Shown here piece after piece: positions 24,958 to 34,104 of a stretch of DNA of 64,000 nucleotides. Source of the stretch: Iodobacter sp. BJB302 (lineage in GTDB: Bacteria; Pseudomonadota; Gammaproteobacteria; Burkholderiales; Chitinibacteraceae). The notes under the pieces were generated by a model. The model had not been told where the DNA came from. It saw only the letters and a program-made list of their open reading frames with translations, and ran no database searches. Every line of letters begins with the position of its first letter. Position 1 is the stretch's first letter. A program made the position numbers and the translations under genes. The stretch covers positions 1-64,000 of the forward strand of contig NZ_PDZG01000013.1 of NCBI RefSeq assembly GCF_002735645.1, given 5' to 3'.

Positions 24958-25585
24958 ATAAGTCCTTTTCTTTAAGTTAATTACAAATACTAGCATAAGA
25001 CAAAATTAATGCATTATTCATCGTTTTACCAAATATAAAAACTTTGTTTCTAGACAAATTTTTTGAAAAAAATAAAATTAATTTTTATTAACTTTAAAAA
25101 ATGCATTAATTTCTTTTTTATAAAAATATATTTAATTTCGATGGAGATGAAATTTATAAAAAATTGATGTCTGGTGTTGCATACTCTGTTGCATGGCTAA
25201 ACGCTGAAAGTTGTGTTCCTAAAAAAATAGAAGTTATTTCATCGTCAGGCCCTCAGGGTTTAATAAATGGTGGACTATTCACCAAACATGCCTGCGTGCT
25301 CACTGTTTCTTTGGCCATGGTGAAATTTAGCTGGCTTGCAACGCCGTATATTTTAAAAAAACACGCAGCGCTTTTTATGCAGACTGATGGTTTTATTCTG
25401 CCAGCTAAAAATTTGGCTCAGTAAATGAGCAGTACAGCCACCTTATTTATAAGGTTTATGCATATTTTTTACATATGGATAGATTGAAGGGCCAGCGACA
25501 CTTTACGTGAGCCGGTTAAAAAATAAAACTTCTTTGCTGGTTTTGGCATAATACAAAACCTTGAGTATTAAAAAACGCTACCATC
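24958..25585. other. AT-rich divergent intergenic region with a doubtful ORF
   Basis: The part up to about 25160 is very AT-rich. An 86-codon frame at 25164-25424 (MMSGVAYSVAWLNAESCVPK) has no ribosome site and no recognisable family; I give it little weight. The pump operon promoter and that of the XRE regulator must lie here. Confidence 0.4.
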
Positions 25586-26329
25586 ATGTCCCAAACTCAT
25601 CAGCTGATCACAACCCTGAAGCGTTTGCTTAAAGTAAAAAACGTAACGTATGCGCAGCTTGCCCGGCATTTAGAGCTGAGCGAGGCAAGCGTTAAGCGTC
25701 AGTTTTCCCGGCAAAGCATCAATTTGCGCACTTTAGAATCGATCTGCAGTTTCATCGGTTTAGAGTTGGATGAGCTGGTACTGGCGGCAAGCCAAACGCA
25801 GAGCAAGCTGACCCAGCTAACAGAAGCTCAGGAAAAATACATCGTGGAAGACCCAAAACGGGTTTTGGTTGCCGTGTGTGTGCTTAAGCATTGGACAATG
25901 GATCAAATTGTAAGCAGCTACACCCTGAGCGAATCAGAATGTATTGGCTATTTGTTAGAGCTTGACCGGCTTGGCATGATTCGTTTGCAGCCAGAAAACA
26001 AGGTTAAGTTGATCATTGCAAGGGGATTTTCATGGCTTCCGGGTGGCCCGATCCATCAATTTTTTCGCTCTTATGTTCAAGCCAACTTTTTAGAATCTGA
26101 TTTTCAAAGCTCAAACGAGCTCATCCGTTTTCAGCAGGCCACCTTAAACGAAGCTGAAACCAAGCGCTTTCAGCAGCGTATCAGCCGATTACTGCAGGAA
26201 TTTTCCGACTTACACCAGGACGCGCTCAACGCTCCTGATAATAGTGAGCGTTTGACCATGGGTTTGCTGATTGCCATGCGCCCCTGGGGACCAGAGATAT
26301 TTGATGCACTGAAGCGCCAGCCCGCTTGA
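25586..26329 (+). CDS. XRE-type transcriptional regulator
   Basis: Encodes 247 residues. Residues 7-65 form a Cro/CI helix-turn-helix (VTYAQLARHLELSEASVKRQ) with the second helix pair INLRTLESICSFIGLELDEL. The remainder is a helical effector-type domain (YTLSESECIGYLLELDRLGM). Similar regulators in proteobacteria are solitary with unknown signals. It lies between the pump operon (divergent) and a convergent transporter operon. Confidence 0.82.
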   Translation: MSQTHQLITTLKRLLKVKNVTYAQLARHLELSEASVKRQFSRQSINLRTLESICSFIGLELDELVLAASQTQSKLTQLTEAQEKYIVEDPKRVLVAVCVLKHWTMDQIVSSYTLSESECIGYLLELDRLGMIRLQPENKVKLIIARGFSWLPGGPIHQFFRSYVQANFLESDFQSSNELIRFQQATLNEAETKRFQQRISRLLQEFSDLHQDALNAPDNSERLTMGLLIAMRPWGPEIFDALKRQPA

Positions 26330-26500
26330 AGCAGCTGCGTGCCTTATTCAGCCCAAGCCCGGCAGCTGTGATTAACAATATTGCTGCAGCCTGCTCGCCG
26401 GTACAGATTGCGATAAAAGCAGCTTTATAGATTGTAAAGCTGGAATTGATACAAGCGTAAGTTAAAACGCCAACGAGATATTCAAGCCTCACTTCTCCAT

Positions 26501-27190
26501 TCAGGCCGTACCCAAACGCCCAGCCAACACCCGCTTTCCCAGCCATTGCACAGCGCTGCAGAGCAGTAAATAAACCAGCGCAATAAAGCCGAAGACTTCC
26601 AGCGGGTAGACTTGCTCGCGGCTGTTGACTTGGCTGGCGACGAAGGTAAATTCGGCCACGCCAACGATATAGGCCAGCGAGGTGTCTTTCACCAGCACCA
26701 CCCACTGATTTACAAAAGAGGGCTGCACAATACGCAGGGCTTGCGGCAGGATGACGAGGCGCAAGACTTGATAGCGGTTCAGGCCGCTGGCGTGAGCGGC
26801 TTCCCACTGGCCATCCGGCACGGCGCGTATGCCCGATTGCACGGTGTAAGCCAGATAGGCGCCAGAAACAAGCGACAACGCGGCAATCACGGTGAGCACG
26901 CCAGGGATATCGATGCCAAAGGCAATCGGCAGTAAAAAGTAGCACCAAAAAATCAGCAGCAAAACCGGAATAGCGCGCAGCAGCTCGCAGACGGCCAGCA
27001 AAATTCGCCGCAGCCAGCCCTGGCTTAGCGTGAGGCTGATGCCCCAAACCAGCCCTAAAATACTGGCGAGGATGGCGGCGCTGGATGCCAGAATCAGCGT
27101 CAGGGCGATGCCGCCCAGCGGGCCGTTGGGCCAAGCGCCGACAAAAAAGAACAGCAGATTATTGCTAATTACGGCGGTATTCATGCCCAC
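26501..27190 (-). CDS. Amino-acid ABC transporter permease (second subunit)
   Basis: Encodes 229 residues of the HisM/GltK family: GIALTLILASSAAILASILG at the start, LRAIPVLLLIFWCYFLLP in place of the usual FRGTP, and the EAA loop GQWEAAHASGLNRYQVLRLV. It overlaps the preceding permease gene by 10 bases. It forms a heterodimeric channel with the 27181 product. No ATPase gene follows; 170 bases of spacer and the convergent XRE gene come next. Confidence 0.88.
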   Translation of the reverse strand: MGMNTAVISNNLLFFFVGAWPNGPLGGIALTLILASSAAILASILGLVWGISLTLSQGWLRRILLAVCELLRAIPVLLLIFWCYFLLPIAFGIDIPGVLTVIAALSLVSGAYLAYTVQSGIRAVPDGQWEAAHASGLNRYQVLRLVILPQALRIVQPSFVNQWVVLVKDTSLAYIVGVAEFTFVASQVNSREQVYPLEVFGFIALVYLLLCSAVQWLGKRVLAGRLGTA

Positions 27191-27915
27191 CTCCGCACAG
27201 GTTTGGCCACGGGGCCAGCTAAAGTGCGCTGCACCAGCACAATCAGCAGCACATAGAACACGCTGGCCACGGCAAAAGACTGGAATGTAAGCAGGGTTTG
27301 GGCGTCGATCTGGCGGGAGCGGTAAGAGAGCTCCATCACGCCTATCGCCATGGTGAGTGAGGTGTTTTTAATGGTGTTCAGCCATTGCCCTAACAGCGGT
27401 GGCCACGCGGTTTTAATCGCCTGCGGCCAGACTACCCAGCGTAAAACATCAAGTGGGCGCAGCCCCAAGGCCCGGCCAGCATCCCACTGCCCCTTCCCTA
27501 CGGCATTCATGCCAGAGCGGATATCCTCGGCAATAAACGCCATAGCATAAAAAGATAAAGCCACCCACGCGGCGATAAACTCAAACGAGGGCAGCCCAAG
27601 AAAAATATCCCCGGCCTGCCAGAGCACATGCGGGCTATTGAGCCAGAGCATCCACGCCTCGGGCAGCAAGGAGCCCACGGCAAAATACCAGAACAGCACC
27701 TGCACCAGCAGCGGGATATTGCGGATCAGATGATGTGGCAGTGCCAGAATCCGGCTGCCTGACTGATGCCGGGCAATACCCAGCAGCACGCCAGCAACAG
27801 TGCCGGTGAAAATCACAGCCACAGAAAGTAATAAGGTAATCAGCAAGCCTAGGCCCAGCGTCAGAATATGCGGCCAATCCAGCCAGCCATTGCCCAGCCA
27901 TGCGGGGGGATTCAT
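27181..27915 (-). CDS. Amino-acid ABC transporter permease (first subunit)
   Basis: Encodes 244 residues of the GltJ type: LGLGLLITLLLSVAVIFTGT, LIRNIPLLVQVLFWYFAVGS and the EAA loop GQWDAGRALGLRPLDVLRWV. The start has a GGAGTAAGGG site. A GC hairpin with a T-run lies 24 bases upstream, between this gene and the binding-protein gene. The paired permeases indicate a glutamate/aspartate or related polar amino-acid importer. Confidence 0.88.
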   Translation of the reverse strand: MNPPAWLGNGWLDWPHILTLGLGLLITLLLSVAVIFTGTVAGVLLGIARHQSGSRILALPHHLIRNIPLLVQVLFWYFAVGSLLPEAWMLWLNSPHVLWQAGDIFLGLPSFEFIAAWVALSFYAMAFIAEDIRSGMNAVGKGQWDAGRALGLRPLDVLRWVVWPQAIKTAWPPLLGQWLNTIKNTSLTMAIGVMELSYRSRQIDAQTLLTFQSFAVASVFYVLLIVLVQRTLAGPVAKPVRRWA

Positions 27916-27930
27916 TTCCCTTACTCCAAT

Positions 27931-28114
27931 AAAAAAATGCGCAAGGGCGAACCCTTGCGCTAAAAAATGTCGATACCAGGAGATAAAACAATGTCTAAAA
28001 CGCAGGTAAAGCTCATTACGGTACTTCCTGCTTCATCCGAAAATTACAAATACCTGTTTACTACGCCTACAAAAAAATACTTCCAGCGACCTTGCAAACA
28101 CCATGTTTGCAAGG
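27931..28114 (-). terminator. Two intercistronic hairpins after the binding-protein gene
   Basis: On the minus strand a stem CCTTGCAAAC/GTTTGCAAGG (28090-28114) and a stem GCGCAAGGG/CCCTTGCGC (27939-27960) are each followed by a T-run. Placed between receptor and permease genes, they probably cause partial termination so that the receptor is made in excess. Confidence 0.6.
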
Positions 28115-28135
28115 CTCAGAGAGAGAATCGCTTAA

Positions 28136-28939
28136 TTAAACCTTGTCACCAATCTTAAAATCACGCGGTAAGGCTGCGCGGCTTTTTGGGCCAAACCAGT
28201 GATCGTAAATCTTTTTCGCCTGGCCGGATTTTTCCAGCTCCAGCAAGGCGTCGTTCACCTCTTTGCTCAGGCGCTCTTCGCCACGCGGGATGCCAATGGC
28301 CTGATATTCACGCGTTAATGCAAAAGGGGAAATCTCGTATTTGGTTTTGTCCGGCGCGTTGGCCAGCAATGCCAGCAGCTTGGCGTCATCCTGGGTAATG
28401 GCTTGCACATTGCCATTACGCAGCGCGGTGAAAGCTAAAGGCGTATCGTCATAAGCCACTACAGGAGTGCTTGGGTATTTTTCGCGCAGCAGGGTTTCCT
28501 GCGTGGTGCCTTTATCTACACCGATACGCAGCTTGGCGATATCTTCAGGAGTTTTAAGCACACCTTTTCTGGCGATAAATTTTTGCCCGGTGGCAAAGTA
28601 GGGTGTGCTGAATTCAACCTGCTTACGGCGCTCTTCGGTAACCGTAAAGTTAGCTGCTACCAAATCCACTTTATTTGCAGTCAGCAATGGGATGCGGTTG
28701 GCCGGATTCGTTGCCAGCAGCTCCAGCTTTACGCCCAGCTTTTTAGCAATCGCCTGAGCGATTTCCACATCAAAACCCACCAGCTGGCGGCTGGTTTCGT
28801 TTACAAAGCCAAAAGGCGGGTTGCTGTCAAAAGCGGCTACACGGAGTACACCCGCTTTTTTGATATCGTCCAGCTTATCAGCCAAGGCTGGGCCGGCAAT
28901 AGTTGTAAGGATCAGAGCTAGTAATAGTGAGCGTTTCAT
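28136..28939 (-). CDS. Periplasmic amino-acid-binding protein
   Basis: Encodes 267 residues with signal peptide (RSLLLALILTTIAGPALAD). Family-3 solute-binding features are VLRVAAFDSNPPFGFVNETS, LVGFDVEIAQAIAKKLGVKL, a central VDLVAANFTVTEERRKQVEF and IGVDKGTTQE in lobe two. It resembles polar amino-acid receptors. It is the first gene of the operon, followed after 220 bases by the two permeases. The operon has no ATPase, so it must borrow one encoded elsewhere. Confidence 0.87.
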   Translation of the reverse strand: MKRSLLLALILTTIAGPALADKLDDIKKAGVLRVAAFDSNPPFGFVNETSRQLVGFDVEIAQAIAKKLGVKLELLATNPANRIPLLTANKVDLVAANFTVTEERRKQVEFSTPYFATGQKFIARKGVLKTPEDIAKLRIGVDKGTTQETLLREKYPSTPVVAYDDTPLAFTALRNGNVQAITQDDAKLLALLANAPDKTKYEISPFALTREYQAIGIPRGEERLSKEVNDALLELEKSGQAKKIYDHWFGPKSRAALPRDFKIGDKV

Positions 28940-29230
28940 GATTTATTCTCTTATCAATTTTTATTGAAAACTGAGGTGAATCTTGGATTTAAGATTCAGA
29001 ATTTGGTAATCAACCGCAATGAATGCATCATGCCTGATGGTCTAAATATTTAATAAGACTTTAAAATTTGATTTATATAACTATATTGAATATTAAATCC
29101 CCGCGATCTTTACACCCTGATGAGATCCGTGGCTTTAGCTGATCTTGCGTAAAATGCGCTCAAAGCGCTTTTTTGATACAAGAATCATGAAAGTTTGGAT
29201 CATCCGTTTTGGCATAAGGAGAATATCCAG

Positions 29231-30016
29231 ATGCGATTTTTATTAGCGGCAGCGCTTCTGGCCCTTACAGCATGCAAGCAACCCAGCCAGCCGGTGCAGG
29301 CAGATCGCAGCCCTGCTTCTGCCCCACTTACATTGCTAAGCAAAGTGAAAGATATTCCCGCCGGAATCAGCATTCAGGGCAAGCTGCTGCAGGCATTACG
29401 CTGGCAGGATAAAAGTGGCGATAATCTGCTGTTGCTCAGCCAGGCTGAGGGTGATTTTCAGCCATCAAAAGATGGATCTAATGATGTGCGTGATGCACAT
29501 GTCTACGCGGCCCATTACGTACTCAGTGCCGGTAAACCAAGGCGGCTATGGCTGCTTCAGGACGGTGTGGAGCAGTGCATGTTTGATGTGGCTGCAGCAT
29601 TTGATCCGGCCGCAACCCGCGTGGCCGATCTGGATAGTGACGGGGTAATGGAAACCATACTTGGATACAGCCAGACCTGCACCAGCGATGTCAGCCCGCA
29701 TAGTTACAAGCTTATTTTGCATGCAGGCAAGGCTAAATACGGGTTGCGGGGCACAGACCGTTTCGGTGTGACATGGCGGGATGAAGATACAGGGCAGCTG
29801 TCAGGTACTCCACTACTTGCTGACTGCAGCCTCAGCAGCCAGCAAGCTCTGCTTAACAGCAAGAAGACAGCGGGCTTTGACGAGCTGCCTTTACCAGGCT
29901 GCTACGCAGATGAAAAGGATTTTGCCGGAGCGCCCCCGGCTTTTCTTCCCGCCATGCGCCAGCAGTGGCACAAATTGATGCAGCAGCAGGATGCAGAGTG
30001 GCGTAAGAGCCTGTAA
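29231..30016 (+). CDS. Putative lipoprotein of unknown function
   Basis: ATG 29231 is preferred (AAGGAG 9 bases upstream; MRFLLAAALLALTACKQ with lipobox LTAC). About 261 residues. The middle carries VADLDSDGVMETILGYSQTC, an Asp-rich repeat-like sequence seen in VCBS/FG-GAP type beta-propeller blades. The C-terminal portion has paired Cys. It is predicted to sit on the periplasmic face of a membrane. No operon partner is apparent. Confidence 0.75.
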   Translation: MRFLLAAALLALTACKQPSQPVQADRSPASAPLTLLSKVKDIPAGISIQGKLLQALRWQDKSGDNLLLLSQAEGDFQPSKDGSNDVRDAHVYAAHYVLSAGKPRRLWLLQDGVEQCMFDVAAAFDPAATRVADLDSDGVMETILGYSQTCTSDVSPHSYKLILHAGKAKYGLRGTDRFGVTWRDEDTGQLSGTPLLADCSLSSQQALLNSKKTAGFDELPLPGCYADEKDFAGAPPAFLPAMRQQWHKLMQQQDAEWRKSL

Positions 30017-30204
30017 ACAAGGCAGGACTAGAAACAGCAGCACATCCCAAAGAAGCAGAACACTTTTCTTCCAATATAATAAGCAAACCCTAAACACGCT
30101 TTATTCAGGTACGAAGCTGTGTGCGGGCCGATAAACAAATACTGTCACCTATACTTCTGATTACTTTGTCAATTCATTCAAATATCTGACACAAGGAGTT
30201 AGAA

Positions 30205-30825
30205 ATGCCTTTTAATATCAACAACCCAATCAATCAGGGAAACGGCCCTTTATGTGGTGCGGCCTGCGCTGTATTTGTCTCACACTGGCTGGCAAATCAA
30301 GATCTGAATATCCCAGTTGATCCAAATGTTCTGCTGGGGGGGACGGTTGCCGATGAAATCCGCTTGGCCATGGACGCCACACGTACCTGCTCTTGTACTG
30401 ATAACCTTGGCAGCACACCCGCCAATATAGCGGCTTATCTTAAAAGGCTGCACCCCCATGCACGGATTTACGCCCCAACAGAAATGCTAAGCAACTGGTC
30501 TACCCGCCCCTGGTACCCTGCATTACGCTTAGGCTTACAAACAAGCTGCAATCTGAATTGGTCCTGCGGCTGCGCTTGTGCCCTTCCGGGCGGGGTTTTA
30601 GGCGTTAATTATCTGACCATCAGCATGATCAGCAAATCCCTTGCATGCCCGTTATTCTCAAGCGCTTATTACGAAGGGCACTTTATTGTGCACACCGGAG
30701 TTGACCGTATTATGGATCCCAATGGCGTGATCCTGATCGGCCCCAATAAAGACCAATACCTTTCCGGCGGCTACTTCAGCCGGGGCTGGGCATCAGTCGG
30801 GCTGGATCTGCATATCTACAGGTAA
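30205..30825 (+). CDS. Papain/C39-like cysteine protease domain protein
   Basis: Encodes 206 residues without signal peptide; site AAGGAG upstream. NQGNGPLCGAACAVF places Gln 11 six residues before Cys 17, the spacing of the oxyanion Gln and nucleophile in papain-like enzymes. The C-terminal GHFIVHTGVDRIMDPNGVI supplies the candidate His and the Asp/Asn. The middle is unusually Cys-rich (CSC, SCNLNWSCGCAC). Peptidase C39-like domains process leader peptides or act as toxins; here no ABC exporter, immunity gene or bacteriocin precursor is adjacent. Function unknown. Confidence 0.6.
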   Translation: MPFNINNPINQGNGPLCGAACAVFVSHWLANQDLNIPVDPNVLLGGTVADEIRLAMDATRTCSCTDNLGSTPANIAAYLKRLHPHARIYAPTEMLSNWSTRPWYPALRLGLQTSCNLNWSCGCACALPGGVLGVNYLTISMISKSLACPLFSSAYYEGHFIVHTGVDRIMDPNGVILIGPNKDQYLSGGYFSRGWASVGLDLHIYR

Positions 30826-31083
30826 GCCCCTGCCTGCTCTATGCAATAGAAATAACCCGACCTTGGCGTATCCGTCACATGTAAATTTACAAGAAACAAG
30901 ATAAATAACGACAGATCAGGAAAAAATAAAAAGAGAAAAACAAGAAATTTGCCTAGATTTAAGGCAGAAGAGGAAATACATCAGAGCAAAAAAAATCAAG
31001 GTAAAGTGTAAGCTTAAACCACTTTTTCATGCAGTTTAAATTCAGCCAGATAACCGTAAACCTTGATTTTATTGATATTTAGT
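30826..31083. other. Intergenic, nothing recognised
   Basis: A-rich spacer between the cysteine protease gene and tRNA-Arg. Confidence 0.4.
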
Positions 31084-31160
31084 TGGTGCGCCCAGTAGGA
31101 ATCGAACCTACGACCTTCAGCTTCGGAAACTGACACTCTATCCAACTGAGCTATGAGCGC
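31084..31160 (-). tRNA. tRNA-Arg (anticodon CCG)
   Basis: A 77-base cloverleaf on the minus strand: acceptor GCGCTCA/TGGGCGC, D-arm AGCTCAGTTGGATAGAG, anticodon loop TTCCGAA, T-arm with GGTTCGATTCC and an encoded CCA. It reads CGG codons. Confidence 0.95.
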
Positions 31161-31306
31161 ACGACAGGAAGGACCGCATAATAACGTGTTTATGCGCCCC
31201 AGTCTACGTGCAGGCTTTGTTCCTTGCTGCAAAATGTCGGTATAATCACCCTCAATCGTATATGGTTTTATTTCCAACTCATGAACTTACATAAAAAGGG
31301 ATGACA

Positions 31307-32056
31307 ATGAGCGGTAGCAGCGTGAAAGCGTCAAAGGGCATTGCTGGCATGATTCTGGCGGCAGTGATTGGGGTGCCGCTATTTGTTTATCTGCTTATCA
31401 AGCTGTTTACGTCAGGCAGTGGTGTTGATATCACTCGCTCGACCATGACGACTGAGGCAGTTTCAGCGCGCTTGCAGCCAGTGGGCAGCATCAAGATTGT
31501 AGATGGTGGCCCTCCCGGATCAAAAAGCGGTAAAGCGGTTTACGAAGCAGTCTGTGTTTCCTGTCATGGCACTGGCCTAGCCGGTGCACCAAAGTTTGCT
31601 GATGCTGGTGCCTGGGGTGCCCGTATTTCTAAAGGCTTTGAAACACTCTGGACTCATGCGATCAAAGGCTTTAACGCCATGCCGGTAAAAGGCGGCGCAG
31701 CTGATTTAACAGATGATGAAGTCAAACGTGCCGTGGCTTATATGAGCAATGCAGCCGGCGCTAAGTTTGAAGAGCCTAAAGTGGAAGGCGCAGCAGCTGG
31801 CGGCGCGGTTGACCCTGCGACTAAAGGTAAAGAAATTTACGATTCAGTATGTATGGCTTGCCATGCAGCGGGTCTGGCAGGCGCGCCTAAGTTTGGCGAT
31901 AAAGCAGCATGGGCTCCACGCTTGAAAGATGGTGTTGACAGCGCGATTGCAATTGCAACAAAAGGCCTGAACGCGATGCCACCGAAAGGCGGTTATAGCG
32001 GCTCTGATGCAGAATTTACTGCAGCTGCACAGTATCTGATCAATAGCAGTAAGTAA
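31307..32056 (+). CDS. Dihaem c-type cytochrome (cytochrome c5-like)
   Basis: ATG 31307 is preferred to 31301 because AAGGG lies 8 bases before it. About 249 residues: an N-terminal membrane anchor (GMILAAVIGVPLFVYLLIKL) and two cytochrome c modules with haem sites CVSCH and CMACH. Each has a distal Met in AMPVKGG or AMPPKGG. It should be an inner-membrane-anchored periplasmic electron carrier, as found near cytochrome oxidases in Neisseriales. Followed by a strong terminator. Confidence 0.92.
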   Translation: MSGSSVKASKGIAGMILAAVIGVPLFVYLLIKLFTSGSGVDITRSTMTTEAVSARLQPVGSIKIVDGGPPGSKSGKAVYEAVCVSCHGTGLAGAPKFADAGAWGARISKGFETLWTHAIKGFNAMPVKGGAADLTDDEVKRAVAYMSNAAGAKFEEPKVEGAAAGGAVDPATKGKEIYDSVCMACHAAGLAGAPKFGDKAAWAPRLKDGVDSAIAIATKGLNAMPPKGGYSGSDAEFTAAAQYLINSSK

Positions 32057-32075
32057 GCTTGCTGTCTGGAAATAA

Positions 32076-32104
32076 AAAGCGGGCATTGATTGCCCGCTTT
32101 TTTT
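32076..32104. terminator. Terminator after cytochrome gene
   Basis: Stem AAAGCGGGCA / TGCCCGCTTT, 5-base loop, T-run. Confidence 0.9.
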
Positions 32105-32283
32105 GCCTTACGAGTAATAATTTCCCTTGTTGCTTCCCCTTGCTTCACCGAAAATAACGGCTTGTCTATGCCATTGGTTTAATTCGGCAATCGCTCGTTT
32201 AAATCTGTATGGCCCGCACCGTATTTCTTCCGGGTTTCCGATATGGTGTGATCTGTCAGCCCGTGGTGTGCAAGGCACTTTTT

Positions 32284-32604
32284 ATGTTTAGTTATTGGTT
32301 GGTATTAGGTGTTGCTGTATTTACTGAGATTGTCTGGGCTTTATCACTTAAGTATGTTCAATTAAACCCCAATCCTTGGGTAATTGCAGGCTCTGTTGCC
32401 CTTTCGTTTTTAAATATGGCGCTGCTGTCTTATGCAATGAAAGGGATACCTGCAGGTACTGCGTATGCAATCTGGACAGGCCTGGGTGCTGTGGGTGTAA
32501 CAATAGGCGGGATTATCTTGTTTGGTGATCCGCTGGGCTCTACCCGAATTTTCTTTTTATGCCTGATTGTCAGCGGCGTAGTCGGCCTGAAAATGGCGAG
32601 TTAA
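32284..32604 (+). CDS. Small multidrug-resistance (SMR/EmrE-type) transporter
   Basis: ATG 32284 (MFSYWLVLGVAVFTEIVWAL) gives the usual 106-residue SMR protein; the frame opens 75 bases earlier but that part is not membrane-like. Four helices are evident, with the essential Glu in helix 1 (FTEIVWALSLKY) and GTAYAIWTGLGAVG in helix 3. The family exports cations such as quaternary ammonium compounds, or guanidinium in the Gdx branch. TEIVWALSLKY alone does not decide the branch. No guanidine riboswitch was found upstream. Confidence 0.9.
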   Translation: MFSYWLVLGVAVFTEIVWALSLKYVQLNPNPWVIAGSVALSFLNMALLSYAMKGIPAGTAYAIWTGLGAVGVTIGGIILFGDPLGSTRIFFLCLIVSGVVGLKMAS

Positions 32605-32608
32605 TCAT

Positions 32609-32643
32609 AAAAAAAGGCCAGCTTAAATAAGCTGGCCTTTTTG
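32609..32643. terminator. Bidirectional terminator between SMR gene and pepD
   Basis: Stem AAAGGCCAGCTT / AAGCTGGCCTTT with flanking A and T runs. It serves the two convergent genes. Confidence 0.9.
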
Positions 32644-32655
32644 CATGGCGTTTAC

Positions 32656-34104
32656 TCAGGCTTTTGGTACTGCAGCCAGAGTATCAACCAGCAATTCCCA
32701 GAAAGAAGCCACAGAGGCAATTTCAACGCGCTCATCAGGGGAATGTGCTCCGCGAATGGTAGGGCCAAAAGACACCATATCCATCTTTGGATAAGCAGCG
32801 CCCAATAAGCCGCATTCCAGGCCAGCATGAATAACCTGAACTTTTGGCTTTTCACCATAGCGCTGCTGATATACGTTTTCTATAAGCGCTAAAGCAGTCG
32901 ATTTCAGATCAGGCGTCCAGCCAGGGTATTCGCCTTCTTCTTCAACCAGGCATCCCCCCAAGCGGCCCACTGCAGTAATGGCATCGGCCAGCTCACGCAT
33001 GCGGATATTTTTGAGCGATCTCACCATTAATACGGCCTCAAAGCGGCCATTATCAACACTGACCACACCCAGATTATTTGAGGTTTCTACTACGCCAGGT
33101 AAAGATTTACTCCAGCAGCGCACGCCATGCGGCAGTGCCAGCAGCATATCCAGCGCCAGACGTGCATGAGCGGCCACCGGCACCAGATCGGCCACAGATG
33201 GTTTGAGGGCAATAGATAAATGAGGATCGGTGCCAGCTAATTCATCACGGAATAAAGCCTGATGACTATCCACAATTTCAGCCAGACGCGGGGCATCGCA
33301 AGCCGCTACCGAAATTTTAGCAAAGGCTTCACGCGCCAGGGCATTGCGTAAAGTGCCGCCATTAAATGAAACTAATTTGGCCTCAATATCACGGCAGGCT
33401 GCATTAATCACCCGTGCCAGCAAGCGAATTGCATTACCGCGCTCAAGGTGAATATCTACCCCTGAATGCCCGCCCACGAGGCCGGTTAAAGAAATTTCAA
33501 ACACATCAAAGCCAGCGGCAAGAGGCTCGGTGCTGAGTTTGCGCGACAGGCTGATATCCACCCCGCCCGCACAGCCAACGTAAACTTCGCCCCATTCTTC
33601 GGTATCCAGATTCAATAACAACTGACCTTGCAATATGCCCGGTTCCAGCGCGCGCGCGCCGGTCATACCGCTTTCTTCATCGATCGTCAGTAAAACTTCC
33701 AGCGGGCCATGAGGTAAGTTGCTTTCCAGCATGGCCAGTGCTGCAGCCACACCAATTCCATTATCTGCACCAAGGGTTGTCCCCTCGGCATGCACCCAGC
33801 CCCCCTCAATACGGGTCTGGATAGGATCTTTCATAAAATCATGACTATGGCTGGCATTTTTTTGTGCAACCATATCCAGATGCCCCTGCAGTACCACGCC
33901 TTGCCTGTCTTCCATGCCCGCAGAGGCTGGCTTACGGATAATTAAGTTTCCGCCCTTATCCAGCTGTGCATGCAAGCCACGCGCTGTAGCCCAGGCCTGA
34001 ATATGATCACGCAGGGCCGATTCATGCCGGGATGGCCGTGGAAAGCGGCAAATCGTATCAAAATGACACCACAATAGGTTTGGAGCAAGATCAGTAATTA
34101 CCAT
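32656..34104 (-). CDS. pepD: Aminoacyl-histidine dipeptidase PepD
   Basis: Encodes 482 residues, full length (E. coli 485). M20 zinc-peptidase features: VVLQGHLDMV (ligand His and catalytic Asp), GADNGIGVAA (bridging Asp), TIDEESGMTG (catalytic Glu and ligand Glu), LLNLDTEEWGE (ligand Asp), and a C-terminal HAGLECGLLGA and GPTIRGAHSPDE. It cleaves Xaa-His dipeptides such as carnosine in the cytoplasm. Single gene. Confidence 0.95.
   Translation of the reverse strand: MVITDLAPNLLWCHFDTICRFPRPSRHESALRDHIQAWATARGLHAQLDKGGNLIIRKPASAGMEDRQGVVLQGHLDMVAQKNASHSHDFMKDPIQTRIEGGWVHAEGTTLGADNGIGVAAALAMLESNLPHGPLEVLLTIDEESGMTGARALEPGILQGQLLLNLDTEEWGEVYVGCAGGVDISLSRKLSTEPLAAGFDVFEISLTGLVGGHSGVDIHLERGNAIRLLARVINAACRDIEAKLVSFNGGTLRNALAREAFAKISVAACDAPRLAEIVDSHQALFRDELAGTDPHLSIALKPSVADLVPVAAHARLALDMLLALPHGVRCWSKSLPGVVETSNNLGVVSVDNGRFEAVLMVRSLKNIRMRELADAITAVGRLGGCLVEEEGEYPGWTPDLKSTALALIENVYQQRYGEKPKVQVIHAGLECGLLGAAYPKMDMVSFGPTIRGAHSPDERVEIASVASFWELLVDTLAAVPKA

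Noticed and set aside
25164-25424. 86-codon frame on the plus strand
   Set aside because: No ribosome site, no known family and AT-rich surroundings; kept only as a note in the intergenic entry.
26226-27134. 302-codon open frame on the minus strand
   Set aside because: It overlaps the clear permease gene in another frame, is Arg/Ala/Gly-rich and has no recognisable motif; it is a shadow frame.
32105-32283. Possible guanidine riboswitch ahead of the SMR gene
   Set aside because: No pair of ACGR-loop hairpins, nor the guanidine-I or III core, could be found.
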